Made by a program: the position numbers and the translations under genes | The notes under the pieces: model-generated | Database searches by the model: none | Seen by the model: only the letters and a program-made list of their open reading frames with translations | Told to the model about the DNA's origin: nothing | Assembly (NCBI RefSeq): GCF_002091675.1 | Contig: NZ_BDAE01000004.1 | Coordinates: 186,001-250,000 of the forward strand | Reading direction: 5' to 3' | DNA: 64,000 nucleotides | DNA from: Pseudomonas luteola NBRC 103146 | Lineage (GTDB): Bacteria; Pseudomonadota; Gammaproteobacteria; Pseudomonadales; Pseudomonadaceae | Part shown: in pieces, positions 46,163 to 59,186 of the stretch | How the letters are laid out: each line of letters opens with the position of its first letter | Numbering within the stretch: position 1 is the first letter of the stretch

Positions 46163-46501
46163 TTAGATTGCTTTCAACGTGCCCTTGGGCAACGTAGCGG
46201 CAATCGCACCTTTCTGGAACTTGAGTTCGACAGTATCGGATACTTCGATAACCACGAAATCATCCGTCACCTTTACTACACGTCCAGCGATACCACCGGA
46301 CGTTACCACTTCGTCACCCTTCTGCAGATTGCCCAGCAGGTTCTTGTGCTCCTTGGCACGCTTGGCCTGTGGACGCCAGATCAGAAAGTAAAAAATGACC
46401 ACGAAACCGATCAGGAAAATGAATTGAATATATTCACCACCTGGTGCGGCGGCCGCCGGAGCAGTCTCCTGGGCATAGGCAGCGGGGATCAGAAAGCTCA
46501 T
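46163..46501 (-). CDS. yajC: Sec translocon accessory protein YajC
   Basis: Small single-span membrane protein (112 residues) of the SecDF-YajC complex. The membrane helix is at about 24-41, then IWRPQAKRAKEHKNLLGNLQ and a KGDEVVTSGGIAGRVVKV beta domain, as usual. It comes 30 bp after tgt in transcription order, giving the common queA-tgt-yajC-secD-secF arrangement. Confidence 0.97.
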   Translation of the reverse strand: MSFLIPAAYAQETAPAAAAPGGEYIQFIFLIGFVVIFYFLIWRPQAKRAKEHKNLLGNLQKGDEVVTSGGIAGRVVKVTDDFVVIEVSDTVELKFQKGAIAATLPKGTLKAI

Positions 46502-46531
46502 TGCAATAACTCCTGTTGCAAAGTCTGGAAA

Positions 46532-48704
<2,173 letters not shown>

Positions 48705-48767
48705 GCAGGCTCATCTCGAAAGGTCGCACAGCTTACCGGAAGAGATGAAATAAGACCATTTAAAGCG

Positions 48768-48796
48768 TTGACTCGAAACAATCTCATCCCTATACT
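48768..48796 (+). promoter_or_regulatory. Promoter of tRNA-Leu
   Basis: TTGACT (48768-48773) and TATACT (48791-48796) are separated by exactly 17 bp. The discriminator GCGCCGCC is G+C-rich, as in stringently controlled stable-RNA promoters. Confidence 0.85.
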
Positions 48797-48807
48797 GCGC
48801 CGCCATT

Positions 48808-48894
48808 GCCTCGGTGGCGGAATCGGTAGACGCGGCGGATTCAAAATCCGTTTCTGGCGACAGAGTGAGAGTTCGAGTCTCTCCCGAGGCACCA
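48808..48894 (+). tRNA. tRNA-Leu (anticodon CAA)
   Basis: 87 nt including an encoded CCA end. Acceptor arms GCCTCGG and CCGAGGC pair. The anticodon loop TTCAAAA gives CAA, reading UUG. A long variable arm places it in class II. The T-arm has GTTCGAGTC. Confidence 0.97.
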
Positions 48895-48939
48895 TACAAA
48901 GTTTTCAGGACTTCCCACCAAGTCCCGAAACATCAGAAT

Positions 48940-48964
48940 AACCGGCTCTTGAGCCGGTTTTTTT
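48940..48964 (+). terminator. Terminator of tRNA-Leu
   Basis: Nine-base-pair stem AACCGGCTC/GAGCCGGTT with a two-base centre, followed by a run of seven T. Confidence 0.92.
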
Positions 48965-49241
48965 GTGTCTCACTATCCTGCCCTCTTCTGGTTTCTCCCA
49001 AGTAATAACTACTTCCTTGGTATAAAGCGCCTCAGGCGTGCCTTGGAGTAGATCATTACAAGCCAACGCGAAAGATTCATCCTCCCGATCTCTCTATGCA
49101 TCGCTCTGCATCGTTTAACGCAGGCTTGAGCGGTCTTCCTGCCTCACCGCTTTACCCAACCTTTACCTGCCTTGACGTCACGCGACAGCCGTACGGTGCT
49201 TTATAGCAGCGAGGCAAAAACTCTTGCTGAAGGAGGTACGT
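48965..49241. other. Non-coding stretch, tRNA-Leu to small secreted protein gene
   Basis: With the tRNA terminator this makes a gap of about 350 bp without a gene. I see no convincing open frame, RNA structure or repeat apart from a short CATCGCTCTG-like reiteration near 49100. It presumably holds the promoter of the next gene: a TTGACG near 49172 and TTTATAG near 49200 are present but badly spaced. Confidence 0.4.
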
Positions 49242-49502
49242 ATGCCAGGTCGAATATTGAAGGTAACCTTACTCATCGGCTGCCTTATCAGTGCAGGTGA
49301 AGCCGCGGCTTTTGAGCGTGAGCGGGTTTATGGGCCGCCGCCTCACCATGAGAATTACAAAGCCCCTATTACTTACCGTCAGCTTCAAAGGCTGCACTAC
49401 CATAGGCTCCACGCAAGACACTATTACGCTCCGCCGCCACGTCATCGTGCCCGTTATCACAAGCCTGCGCCGACGTATTACAGGCCCGCTTTCCAATGGT
49501 GA
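49242..49502 (+). CDS. Small exported His/Tyr/Pro/Arg-rich protein, unrecognised
   Basis: No family recognised. It has 86 residues: a signal peptide (about 1-23, hydrophobic core ILKVTLLIGCLISAG, Ala-rich end), then a mature part of about 60 residues very rich in His, Tyr, Arg and Pro (PPPHH, HYHRLHARHYYAPPPRHRAR, then a PAPTYYRPAFQW end). No Asp and very little acid, so strongly basic and potentially metal-binding. AAGGAGG precedes the ATG at 49242, making a TTG at 49224 unlikely. It is followed by a terminator, so is probably transcribed alone. Confidence 0.72.
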   Translation: MPGRILKVTLLIGCLISAGEAAAFERERVYGPPPHHENYKAPITYRQLQRLHYHRLHARHYYAPPPRHRARYHKPAPTYYRPAFQW

Positions 49503-49532
49503 TTAAAAGCCAGTTGACGCTTTATCTTAAAT

Positions 49533-49554
49533 CCTCGTCTTGCACGAGGCTTTT
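49533..49554 (+). terminator. Terminator after the small secreted protein gene
   Basis: CCTCGT/ACGAGG stem (49533-49538 with 49544-49549), five-base loop, then CTTTTT. Confidence 0.85.
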
Positions 49555-49662
49555 TAATAGTGCATGAGCGCCAGGCACACTCCTCCAAGCCTCTTCCGCC
49601 AAACGGCGAGAACTCAGGGACCGGAAGTCATGTCATTCTGATACATCTGAGGGGATATGGAT

Positions 49663-49905
49663 ATGAAGAACCTGCTGGCCGCATTAGTCAGTCAACTCGC
49701 TTGCGAAGGCAAGGTAGAATGCCTGGAAAGAGATGAGAATTTCGCCAGAGTCATTGTCACGACACCCCACGGCATCATTGTCGAGAGGGATCTACACGCC
49801 ACCCAGCTTCATCATGCCGTTCTGCTCAAGGCTGTCGCCGATGAGATAAAAGAAGAAATTCAGAAACGAACCCTGCGTCTTTATGGTGATATTTCCGAAT
49901 GCTAG
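49663..49905 (+). CDS. Small cytosolic protein, unrecognised
   Basis: Not recognised. It has 80 residues (82 if the ATG at 49657 is used, but GAGGGG is then too close). An alternating hydrophobic pattern suggests a helix (KNLLAALVSQLA), two or three beta strands (KVECLER, FARVIVTTPHGIIVERDL) and a C-terminal amphipathic helix (HAVLLKAVADEIKEEIQKRT). No signal peptide or membrane segment. It lies 56 bp before the bestrophin-like gene in the same direction, with which it may be co-transcribed. Confidence 0.65.
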   Translation: MKNLLAALVSQLACEGKVECLERDENFARVIVTTPHGIIVERDLHATQLHHAVLLKAVADEIKEEIQKRTLRLYGDISEC

Positions 49906-49961
49906 CGGCACTCGGCTGACGCCCACTTCCCACCGTTTGGTATTTGAGCATAAGGGTTAGC

Positions 49962-50882
49962 ATGATCGTACGCCCTCAGACCCCATCGCTATGGGTGCTG
50001 CTGTTTTCTCTGAAAGGCTCCATTATTCCCGCCATCTGGAAGCGAGTGCTCTACACGGTGCTGCTAAGCTCCTTTGTCGTAGCCACGCATGGCACCCTCT
50101 ACCACTACAAGGTTATTTTGACAGCTACGCCTTTTACACTTTGGGGACTGACGCTGGCGATATTCTTGGGCTTTCGTAATAGCGTGGCCTACCAGCGCTT
50201 TTGGGAAGCGCGGACCCTGTGGGGAGAACTGCTCATCGTCTCTCGCAACCTAGTGCGGCAAACGTTGAGTTTTTTTCCTGGAATGACTGTTGAAGAGCGA
50301 CGCTCCATAGCCCTTCAACTGACCGCATTCAGCCATGCGCTTCGCGACCACTTGAGAAACGATGACCCAACGCCCGACCTGAAGCGCCTTCTGATACAGA
50401 ACGATTGCGCCCGGGCGCTGGCAGCCGCCAATCGACCTAATGTGATACTGGGTCTTATTGGACAGAACATCAGTCAGTTGATGCGGCAACACAACTCCAG
50501 CGAAATTCTTCTTAGCTCTGTAGATCAACAGATCAGTCGCCTCTCTTATGTGCTGGGAGGCTGTGAACGCATCAGAAATACACCTATCCCCTATCCCTAT
50601 ATTCTGATGCTGCATCGCACCGTACACATTTACTGTTTTCTACTACCGTTCTGCCTGGTGGATAGCATTGGCTGGTTTACCCCACTTGCTGTTTGCGTAC
50701 TGGCGTATACCTTTTTTGGACTGGATGCCCTGGGAGATCAGATAGCGGACCCTTTCGATAAGATGCCAAACGACCTGCCACTCAATGCCATGTGCAGAGG
50801 TCTGGAAATCTCCCTGCTTGAACTGCTGGATGAACGAGACCTCCCGCCCCCTCTACATCCTCAGGACGGTTTATTGCTGTAA
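49962..50882 (+). CDS. Bestrophin-like chloride channel family protein (YneE/UPF0187)
   Basis: Membrane protein of 306 residues of the bacterial bestrophin family. The N-terminus RPQTPSLWVLLFSLKGSII and the motif LGFRNSVAYQRFWEARTLWGE (about 72-92), which lines the neck, are clear. Hydrophobic helices lie near 27-45, 58-74, 210-228 and 232-250. Homologous pentamers conduct ions, mostly Na+ or Cl- depending on the member; selectivity here is unknown. An AAGGG precedes the ATG at 49962; an upstream alternative start is weaker. Confidence 0.88.
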   Translation: MIVRPQTPSLWVLLFSLKGSIIPAIWKRVLYTVLLSSFVVATHGTLYHYKVILTATPFTLWGLTLAIFLGFRNSVAYQRFWEARTLWGELLIVSRNLVRQTLSFFPGMTVEERRSIALQLTAFSHALRDHLRNDDPTPDLKRLLIQNDCARALAAANRPNVILGLIGQNISQLMRQHNSSEILLSSVDQQISRLSYVLGGCERIRNTPIPYPYILMLHRTVHIYCFLLPFCLVDSIGWFTPLAVCVLAYTFFGLDALGDQIADPFDKMPNDLPLNAMCRGLEISLLELLDERDLPPPLHPQDGLLL

Positions 50883-50961
50883 GCCTTTCGAGGAAAGACA
50901 GGCTTGCCATGCTAACTACCAGGTGTTGCAGTAGAACGCTTATTACGAACAGCAACGCCTC

Positions 50962-51441
50962 ATGCCACGAACCCTATCTCTGCCTACCAGAAAATACCCA
51001 TCCGCCGGTCTTGCCAGGCGACTAGCTGCAAGCCTCTATGACAGCATTCTGCTTGTTGCCTTGATAATGGTGGCTACATTGGGTTATTTCGGCGGGTTGG
51101 CGGCCTGGATGGGAGGTTCCCGCCTCAAGGCAATGGCCGAACAAGGGGAGCTGATAGGCGACCCTATATTGAGCATCCTGATTGTATTGGTCAGCTTTGC
51201 TTACTTTGCGGGCTACTGGATACATAACGGCCAAACGCTCGGCATGCAGGCCTGGAAGATCCGAATACAAAATACCGACGGCACAAGGATTAGTCTGCCT
51301 CAAGCCGCCCTGCGCTTCGCCGCCGCTCTTTTCTCGTATCTCTGCCTGGGGGTAGGCCTTTTATGGATACTCGTCGATACACGCAAGCGAAGCTGGTCTG
51401 ATCTGGCTTCCAAGAGTCAAACCATACATATCTTGGAGTAG
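50962..51441 (+). CDS. RDD-family membrane protein
   Basis: Membrane protein of 159 residues with the RDD signature: the first helix starts LARRLAASLYDSILLVALIM (Arg near 20, Asp in LYDS), and the later segment NGQTLGMQAWKIRIQNTDGT is the family hallmark. Three hydrophobic segments (about 27-50, 65-85, 112-134). Function unknown; some members act as ion antiporters. It sits 79 bp after the bestrophin-like gene and converges on lptG. Confidence 0.9.
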   Translation: MPRTLSLPTRKYPSAGLARRLAASLYDSILLVALIMVATLGYFGGLAAWMGGSRLKAMAEQGELIGDPILSILIVLVSFAYFAGYWIHNGQTLGMQAWKIRIQNTDGTRISLPQAALRFAAALFSYLCLGVGLLWILVDTRKRSWSDLASKSQTIHILE

Positions 51442-51443
51442 GA

Positions 51444-51485
51444 CACAAAAAAGGCCAAACAGATGAATGTTCAGCCTTTTTTGTG
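51444..51485. terminator. Bidirectional terminator, RDD gene / lptG
   Basis: Twelve-base-pair stem CACAAAAAAGGC/GCCTTTTTTGTG with an 18-base loop, between convergent genes; the A and T runs serve both directions. Confidence 0.85.
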
Positions 51486-51491
51486 AAGACA

Positions 51492-52553
51492 TTAGCCCGC
51501 TTTACGCAATAACCATATGCCTGCCAATGCACAGACTCCTGCAGGCACCAGGACCGCTAATATGGGTGAGAATCCAAATACCAGACTGGAAGGTCCCAAC
51601 AGGTCCTGAGCAATACGGAATACGAATCCTACTACCACACCGGTAAAAATACGCTGACCCAATGTTACCGAGCGCAGCGGGCCGAAGATGAATGAAATGG
51701 CCATTAATACAAGTGCTGCTGTCACCAGCGGCTGGAATACCTTGCCCCAGAACGCCAGCCAGTAAGAGGCATTATTAAGCCCCTGATCCGCCAGGTAATG
51801 GATGTACCACCACAAACCAGAAATGGACAAAGCATCGGGCTCCATCACAACGGTGTCGAGTATTTGTGGTGTCAGTTCGATGTCCCAATTTTCTGTTGGA
51901 GCTGTTATGACCTCGGTGTGACGATCACGGAAGTGGGTCGTGGAGATCGTTTGCAGCTCCCAATGGTCGCCTCGGTACTCGGCACGCTTGGCAAAGCTTG
52001 CCGACAGCAAATGGCGCTGCTCATCAAACTGATAACGTGTAATACCAAACAGAACACCGTTGGGCTGCACTGCATTGATATGAACGTACTCACGTCCCTG
52101 ACGATGCCACAAGCCATGCTTGGAACTCTGGGCATCACCGCCACCCTGCGCCATTGCACGGTTGCTCTGAGCAATGTTTTCCGACCAGGGAGCGACATAT
52201 TCACCAATAAGCACGCCTGCAAGCATGATCAGCAGCATAGGCTTCATGACAGCCCAGACAATTCGAGCCAGCGAGACACCAGCGGCTCGCATGATGATCA
52301 GCTCACTGCTACTGGCCAGCGAGCCCAGGCCAATTAGACAGCCGATCAGCGCTGCCATGGGCAGGAGCTCATAAGCCCGCCGCGGGCCAGTCAACAGTAC
52401 ATACGTAAGCGCCTGCAGGGCGCCGTAGTTATCATCGAAATCCCCTAGCTGATCGATATAGGCAAACAGCAAGGCCAATCCAAGAATAACGCCAAGAACA
52501 GCCAGAATACTGACTAGAACCGAGCGACCTATATAACGATCGAGTTTACTCAT
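51492..52553 (-). CDS. lptG: LPS export ABC transporter permease LptG
   Basis: One of two permeases of the LptB2FG complex, which extracts LPS from the inner membrane. It has 353 residues with six membrane helices (three at each end) around a periplasmic beta-jellyroll. The ATG at 52553 has GGAG seven bases upstream and overlaps lptF by 8 bp; the longest frame starts six residues earlier. MSKLDRYIGRSVLVSI and LLPMAALIGCLIGLG are typical. Confidence 0.96.
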   Translation of the reverse strand: MSKLDRYIGRSVLVSILAVLGVILGLALLFAYIDQLGDFDDNYGALQALTYVLLTGPRRAYELLPMAALIGCLIGLGSLASSSELIIMRAAGVSLARIVWAVMKPMLLIMLAGVLIGEYVAPWSENIAQSNRAMAQGGGDAQSSKHGLWHRQGREYVHINAVQPNGVLFGITRYQFDEQRHLLSASFAKRAEYRGDHWELQTISTTHFRDRHTEVITAPTENWDIELTPQILDTVVMEPDALSISGLWWYIHYLADQGLNNASYWLAFWGKVFQPLVTAALVLMAISFIFGPLRSVTLGQRIFTGVVVGFVFRIAQDLLGPSSLVFGFSPILAVLVPAGVCALAGIWLLRKAG

Positions 52554-53658
52554 GACCTTTCTCCGTAGCACGGCGGCGCATGGACAGGCGCAACGGCTCC
52601 CAGAAGGCCAGCAGCAAACCTAACGCAAGAAACAACAGATGAACCGGCCAAAGACCGATGGAAGGCGGAAGCTTGCCCTTATCGAGCGAACCACGGACGG
52701 CAATCAGCAGGGAAAGGTAGGCCATATAAAGCAGGATGGCGGGCAGTAGTTTAAGGAAGCGTCCCTGACGTGGATTGACACGCGATAACGGCACGGCAAT
52801 CAGCGTCACGATGAAAACCAGCACCGGAATGGAAAGACGCCACTGCAGCTCGGCCTTCTGACGGATGTCATCACTGGACATCAGGGCACGTGTCGGAATC
52901 GCTTCGCGTGCACCTACATCCGTACTGACTTCAGGTTTAGGAAGCAACACTCCGTAGGTATCGTATTGAACCGCACGATAGTCCGCCTGGCCTGGGGTAC
53001 CGTCATACCGAAAACCATTTTCCAGAATCAGGTAACGACTGCCATCGGAATGGATTTCCTGGTGGCCCTTATCGGCGATCAGCACACCAATGCCCCGATC
53101 AGACCCGGCCTTGGCTTCATTCTTTTCAGAAATAAAGACGCCCGAGAGCTGGGTACGATCATTGCTGAGCGCTTCGGTATAGGTCACCCGCGAGCCATCA
53201 CGCAGCGACTGGAAGCGACCGGGCGCCAGGGTGTCGAACTCGGTCAGCGCATCCTGCTGATTCAGGATCTCACCCACACGCTGAACGCCCATAGGGGTCA
53301 GCGACAGACTCAACCAGGCAACAACAAGCGCAATGAGTGTTGCCGGTGCCATCGTATAGGCCAGGAGGCGTTGCTGACTCATTCCGGTAGCGGAAAGGAC
53401 CGTCATCTCACTTTCCAGGTACAGACGGCCATAGGAGAGCAGAATCCCCAAAAATAGACCAAGCGGCAGAATCAGCTCCAGGAAACCGGGAATCCGGTAT
53501 CCCATGATCATCATCAAGGCGCCAGGATCCAGGATACCCTGCGCAGCTTGAGCCAGATATTTAATGAAGCGACCACTCATGATGATCACCAGCAAAACGG
53601 CGCTTACCGCGCCCATGGTGGTGAGAACTTCACGTGCTAGATAACGAAAGACGATCAA
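52546..53658 (-). CDS. lptF: LPS export ABC transporter permease LptF
   Basis: Partner permease of LptG, 370 residues. MIVFRYLAREVLTTMGAVSAVLL at the start (split at residue 15), LPLGLFLGILLSYGRLYLESEM with the conserved coupling segment, a periplasmic domain (about 130-270), and three C-terminal helices. First gene of lptF-lptG, diverging from pepA over 156 bp, as in E. coli (lptF is next to pepA there too). Confidence 0.96.
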   Translation of the reverse strand: MIVFRYLAREVLTTMGAVSAVLLVIIMSGRFIKYLAQAAQGILDPGALMMIMGYRIPGFLELILPLGLFLGILLSYGRLYLESEMTVLSATGMSQQRLLAYTMAPATLIALVVAWLSLSLTPMGVQRVGEILNQQDALTEFDTLAPGRFQSLRDGSRVTYTEALSNDRTQLSGVFISEKNEAKAGSDRGIGVLIADKGHQEIHSDGSRYLILENGFRYDGTPGQADYRAVQYDTYGVLLPKPEVSTDVGAREAIPTRALMSSDDIRQKAELQWRLSIPVLVFIVTLIAVPLSRVNPRQGRFLKLLPAILLYMAYLSLLIAVRGSLDKGKLPPSIGLWPVHLLFLALGLLLAFWEPLRLSMRRRATEKGHE

Positions 53659-53706
53659 ACAAGGCTCTCCAGGGTTGTCAGGCTCAGGCGCGTACGCTCA
53701 AACTAG

Positions 53707-55314
<1,608 letters not shown>

Positions 55315-55323
55315 ATCGGTGCA

Positions 55324-55352
55324 GCGCGATAGGGTTCGCTTCCCTATCGCGC
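55324..55352 (+). other. Strong stem-loop between pepA and holC, no U-tract
   Basis: Perfect 11-bp inverted repeat GCGCGATAGGG/CCCTATCGCGC with a seven-base loop, ten bases after the pepA stop. No T-run follows, so it may stabilise the pepA 3' end or slow transcription into holC rather than stop it. Confidence 0.55.
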
Positions 55353-55383
55353 CGCTGCTGCCAGCCATACTCCGGAGCCAGAC

Positions 55384-55812
55384 ATGACCCGTGTCGACTT
55401 CTATGTTCTTCCCAGCGACGACCCTGACGCCCGACTGACGTTTGCATGCCGCCTCGCCGAAAAAGCGTGGAGACAGCAGATGCAGACGTATATCCATTGC
55501 GCTGACGAAGCCCAACGCAGTCAGCTGGACGAACGGCTTTGGGACTTCCGTCCCGACAGTTTCCTGCCTCACGACTTTGCCGAGAACAAGCCGGATAGCC
55601 CAGTCCTGCTGGGTATTGACACCCAACAGGAGCGAACCGGCGAACTGTTGATCAACCTGGATACTCGTATTCCTGCTTTCTTTGCCAGCTTCAGCAGAAT
55701 TGCCGAACTGGTCATCGAAGAGGCTTCAATACGCAAAGCGGCTCGTGAGAACTTCCGCTTTTACCGAGAGCGCGGCTATGCTTTACAAGACCATCGTCTG
55801 CCGCGAGTCTGA
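55384..55812 (+). CDS. holC: DNA polymerase III chi subunit
   Basis: Clamp-loader accessory subunit that links the replicase to single-strand-binding protein. It has 142 residues. MTRVDFYVLPSDDPDARLTF and the CRLAEKAWRQ helix start the Rossmann-like fold; LWDFRPDSFLPHDF (about 60-73) is the conserved SSB-contact region. It lies between pepA and valS, as in E. coli (pepA-holC-valS), with one extra gene inserted. Confidence 0.95.
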   Translation: MTRVDFYVLPSDDPDARLTFACRLAEKAWRQQMQTYIHCADEAQRSQLDERLWDFRPDSFLPHDFAENKPDSPVLLGIDTQQERTGELLINLDTRIPAFFASFSRIAELVIEEASIRKAARENFRFYRERGYALQDHRLPRV

Positions 55813-55817
55813 CAATC

Positions 55818-56186
55818 ATGGACAAAGACCTCCCGCCTCGCCCGGCACATCTCATGAATGATCTGGAATCGATCCGCCAGCTACTGGATAAACACGACCT
55901 TCCCATGCTTACCGACCGGCTGGACCAGGATGGTATTCCTGTACTGTCCGATGTGGTCGTACCCTCTATTGAACGGCTAAGCGCCATTCCTCCGCTGCTT
56001 GATCAGATCGAACCGGAGCGCGTTTCTCGACAGAACGAGGAATCCCTGGAGGAGCTACTTCGCCAGGAAGCGCGCCTCATACTCCAGGAAGTCATTGCCG
56101 AATTCGCACCTAAAGTTGAAGCCGAACTGCAAAAACGTCTGGATGCCCGCCTCGATGAACTGATCAGGCAGCGTGGGCAGGCCTGA
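55818..56186 (+). CDS. Small acidic helical protein between holC and valS (orf122)
   Basis: Not a named family. It has 122 residues. A Pro-rich start (MDKDLPPRPAHLM) and a polar middle lead to a C-terminal half that is almost all charged helix (ESLEELLRQEARLILQEV, then EAELQKRLDARLDELIRQRG), probably a coiled coil. No membrane segment. It starts 5 bp after holC, so is surely co-transcribed. A replication-related role is suggested only by this position. Similar small genes in that place occur in related bacteria, as I recall. Confidence 0.8.
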   Translation: MDKDLPPRPAHLMNDLESIRQLLDKHDLPMLTDRLDQDGIPVLSDVVVPSIERLSAIPPLLDQIEPERVSRQNEESLEELLRQEARLILQEVIAEFAPKVEAELQKRLDARLDELIRQRGQA

Positions 56187-56193
56187 TTACAAG

Positions 56194-56227
56194 ACGGTCA
56201 GTGCTGCGATCAATCGCACCTGACCGT
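56194..56227 (+). other. Long stem-loop in front of valS
   Basis: Two nested perfect inverted repeats: ACGGTCAG/CTGACCGT (56194-56201 with 56220-56227) enclosing TGCGAT/ATCGCA (56205-56210 with 56213-56218). It starts seven bases after the orf122 stop and ends 53 bases before valS. No U-tract. A TATACT hexamer follows at 56237, so an internal valS promoter with this hairpin upstream is possible. Confidence 0.6.
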
Positions 56228-56280
56228 TATCCCCGTTATACTCAAAGGCTTTCCCTCTTCAGACGCCTTTGCCAACGTAC

Positions 56281-59112
56281 ATGGACAAGACTTACCAGCC
56301 ACACGACATCGAAACCTCTTGGTACCAGACCTGGGAATCCAAGGGATACTTCGCGCCTCAGGGCTCCGGCGAGCCCTATACCATTATGATTCCGCCGCCC
56401 AACGTCACCGGCAGCCTGCACATGGGCCATGGCTTTAACAATGCCATCATGGACGCCCTGATCCGCTTCCGCCGCATGCAGGGCCGCAATACCCTGTGGC
56501 AGCCCGGCACGGACCACGCAGGCATTGCCACCCAGATGGTGGTGGAGCGCCAATTAAGTGCGCAGGGCGTCAGCCGTCATGATCTGGGTCGTGAGAAGTT
56601 TCTTGAGAAAGTCTGGGAATGGAAAAACGAGTCTGGCGGCAACATCACTCGCCAGATTCGTCGCCTGGGCTCTTCCGTAGACTGGTCACGCGAACGCTTC
56701 ACGATGGATGACGGTCTGTCTGAAGCAGTCAAGGAAGCCTTTGTCCGTCTGCACGAGGACGGCCTGATTTATCGCGGCAAGCGCTTGGTCAACTGGGATA
56801 CCAAGCTGCATACGGCTATCTCCGATCTGGAAGTCGAGAACCATGATGAGAAAGGCTCATTGTGGAACCTGCGCTATCCCCTGGCTGATGGTGCTAAGAC
56901 GGCAGAGGGCAAGGATTACCTGATCGTTGCCACGACCCGCCCGGAAACCATGTTGGGCGACTCCGCCGTAGCGGTACATCCTGAAGATGAGCGCTACAAG
57001 GCACTGATCGGCAAATTCATCGAGCTGCCGCTGGTAGGCCGTCGCATCCCGATCGTGGGCGACGATTATTGTGATCCAGAATTTGGCACAGGTTGCGTCA
57101 AAATCACCCCTGCTCACGACTTCAATGACTATGAGGTCGGCAAGCGCCATAACCTGCCCCTGATCAATATTTTCGATAAAAACGCAGCGGTACTCGCCAC
57201 CGCACAAGTATTCAACCTGGATGGCAGCGTAAACACTGAAGTCGACGCAGGGATTCCGTCCGCATACGCGGGCCTGGATCGTTTCGAAGCCCGCAAGCAG
57301 ATCGTAGCGGCCTTTGACTCTGCCGGTCTTCTAGAGAAAATTGAAGACCATGCGCTGAAAGTACCCAAGGGCGATCGCTCCGGCACTGTTATTGAGCCTT
57401 GGCTGACCGATCAATGGTACGTCTCCACCAAGCCTCTGGCTGAAAAAGCCATTGAGGTCGTGGAAAACGGCTCTATTCAGTTCGTACCCAAACAGTACGA
57501 GAACATGTACTTTTCCTGGATGCGTGATATTCAGGATTGGTGCATCAGCCGTCAGCTCTGGTGGGGCCACCGTATTCCGGCGTGGTATGACGAGGCTGGC
57601 AACGTCTACGTTGGTCGCGATGAAGCGGAAGTCCGCAGCAAGCACAATCTGGGCGAGATCGCGCTGCGCCAGGACGACGACGTTCTCGACACCTGGTTCA
57701 GTTCGGGTCTGTGGACATTCTCTACCCTTGGTTGGCCGGAACAGACCGAATTTTTAAAGACGTTCCACCCCACCGACGTTCTGGTAACCGGCTTTGACAT
57801 CATCTTCTTCTGGGTCGCCCGGATGATCATGCTGTCTACTCACCTGACTGGGCAGATTCCGTTCAAAACCGTCTACGTTCACGGTCTTGTACGCGACGGT
57901 CAGGGCCAGAAGATGTCCAAGTCCAAGGGCAACGTGCTTGACCCGCTGGATATCGTCGATGGCATTGATCTGGAGAGCCTGCTGCAGAAGCGCACCAGCG
58001 GCATGATGCAGCCCAAGCTGGCGGAAAAGATTGCCAAGCAGACCCGTGCTGAATTCCCGGAAGGCATTGCCAGCTACGGTACTGATGCCTTGCGTTTCAC
58101 ATTCTGCTCCCTGGCCTCCACCGGCCGCGATATCAAATTCGATATGGGCCGTGTCGAAGGCTTCCGCAATTTCTGCAACAAGATCTGGAATGCGGCCAAC
58201 TTCGTGCTGGAAAACACCGAAGGCAAGGACTGTGGCGTCAATGACGAACCGGTCGAATTGTCTTCTGTGGATCGCTGGATCATCTCTCAACTGCAGCGTA
58301 CAGAAGCTGAAGTGACTCGCCAGCTAGAACAGTTCCGCTTCGACCTGGCTACTCAGGCACTCTATGAATTCATCTGGGATGAATACTGCGCTTGGTATCT
58401 GGAGCTAGTGAAGCCGGTATTGTGGGATGAAAACGCTTCTATCGAACGTCAGCGCGGCACACGCCGTACCTTGGTACGTGTGCTGGAGGTTGCACTGCGT
58501 CTGGCGCATCCGTTCATGCCTTTCATCACGGAAGAAATCTGGCATCGCATCGCACCGCTTGCCAGCCAACAGGGCGAAACCCTCATGCTGCAGACTTGGC
58601 CCATTGCCAATGAGGCCCGTATCGATAGCGCGGCTGAGGGTGATATCGAGTGGATCAAGGCGCTGATGCTAGGAGTGCGTCAGATTCGTGGTGAGATGAA
58701 CATCTCCATGGCCAAGCGCATCGACATTCTGCTCAAGCATGCCAGCGCTGAAGATCAGCGACGCATGAGCGAAAACGAGCCCCTGCTCAAGAAGTTGGCC
58801 AAGTTCGAGTCGATCCGCATTCTGGCTGCCGATGAAGAGGCCCCGCTTTCTGCTACAGCGCTTGTTGGCGAGATGGAGGTGTTGGTACCGATGGCAGGTC
58901 TGATCGACAAGGCTGCTGAACTGGGTCGTCTGGATAAGGAAATCCAGCGTCTGGAAGGCGAGGTAAAGCGCGTCGGAGGCAAGCTGAACAACGCCGGCTT
59001 CGTGGATAAGGCGCCAGCCGAGGTGATTGCCAAAGAACGCGCCAAGCTGGCCGAAGCCGAGCAGGCGCTCGCCAAGCTGGCCGAACAGCGTGGACGAATC
59101 GCCAGCCTGTAA
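56281..59112 (+). CDS. valS: Valyl-tRNA synthetase
   Basis: Class I synthetase charging tRNA-Val and editing threonine. It has 943 residues (E. coli 951). HMGH (47-50, for HIGH) and KMSKS (544-548) are the ATP motifs. The editing domain (about 190-345) carries [20 protein letters not shown]. The anticodon domain and a C-terminal coiled coil from about 875 complete the protein. The ATG at 56281 is family-like; a TTG four codons upstream is not needed. Confidence 0.99.
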   Translation: MDKTYQPHDIETSWYQTWESKGYFAPQGSGEPYTIMIPPPNVTGSLHMGHGFNNAIMDALIRFRRMQGRNTLWQPGTDHAGIATQMVVERQLSAQGVSRHDLGREKFLEKVWEWKNESGGNITRQIRRLGSSVDWSRERFTMDDGLSEAVKEAFVRLHEDGLIYRGKRLVNWDTKLHTAISDLEVENHDEKGSLWNLRYPLADGAKTAEGKDYLIVATTRPETMLGDSAVAVHPEDERYKALIGKFIELPLVGRRIPIVGDDYCDPEFGTGCVKITPAHDFNDYEVGKRHNLPLINIFDKNAAVLATAQVFNLDGSVNTEVDAGIPSAYAGLDRFEARKQIVAAFDSAGLLEKIEDHALKVPKGDRSGTVIEPWLTDQWYVSTKPLAEKAIEVVENGSIQFVPKQYENMYFSWMRDIQDWCISRQLWWGHRIPAWYDEAGNVYVGRDEAEVRSKHNLGEIALRQDDDVLDTWFSSGLWTFSTLGWPEQTEFLKTFHPTDVLVTGFDIIFFWVARMIMLSTHLTGQIPFKTVYVHGLVRDGQGQKMSKSKGNVLDPLDIVDGIDLESLLQKRTSGMMQPKLAEKIAKQTRAEFPEGIASYGTDALRFTFCSLASTGRDIKFDMGRVEGFRNFCNKIWNAANFVLENTEGKDCGVNDEPVELSSVDRWIISQLQRTEAEVTRQLEQFRFDLATQALYEFIWDEYCAWYLELVKPVLWDENASIERQRGTRRTLVRVLEVALRLAHPFMPFITEEIWHRIAPLASQQGETLMLQTWPIANEARIDSAAEGDIEWIKALMLGVRQIRGEMNISMAKRIDILLKHASAEDQRRMSENEPLLKKLAKFESIRILAADEEAPLSATALVGEMEVLVPMAGLIDKAAELGRLDKEIQRLEGEVKRVGGKLNNAGFVDKAPAEVIAKERAKLAEAEQALAKLAEQRGRIASL

Positions 59113-59130
59113 CGGTTGAATGCCACCATA

Positions 59131-59153
59131 GGCCCGCTTAGGCGGGCCTTTTG
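59131..59153 (+). terminator. Terminator after valS
   Basis: GGCCCGC (59131-59137) pairs with GCGGGCC (59142-59148) across a four-base loop, followed by TTTT. Confidence 0.88.
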
Positions 59154-59186
59154 GTTTGTTATCGATGGATGCTCAAGGATTGGACA

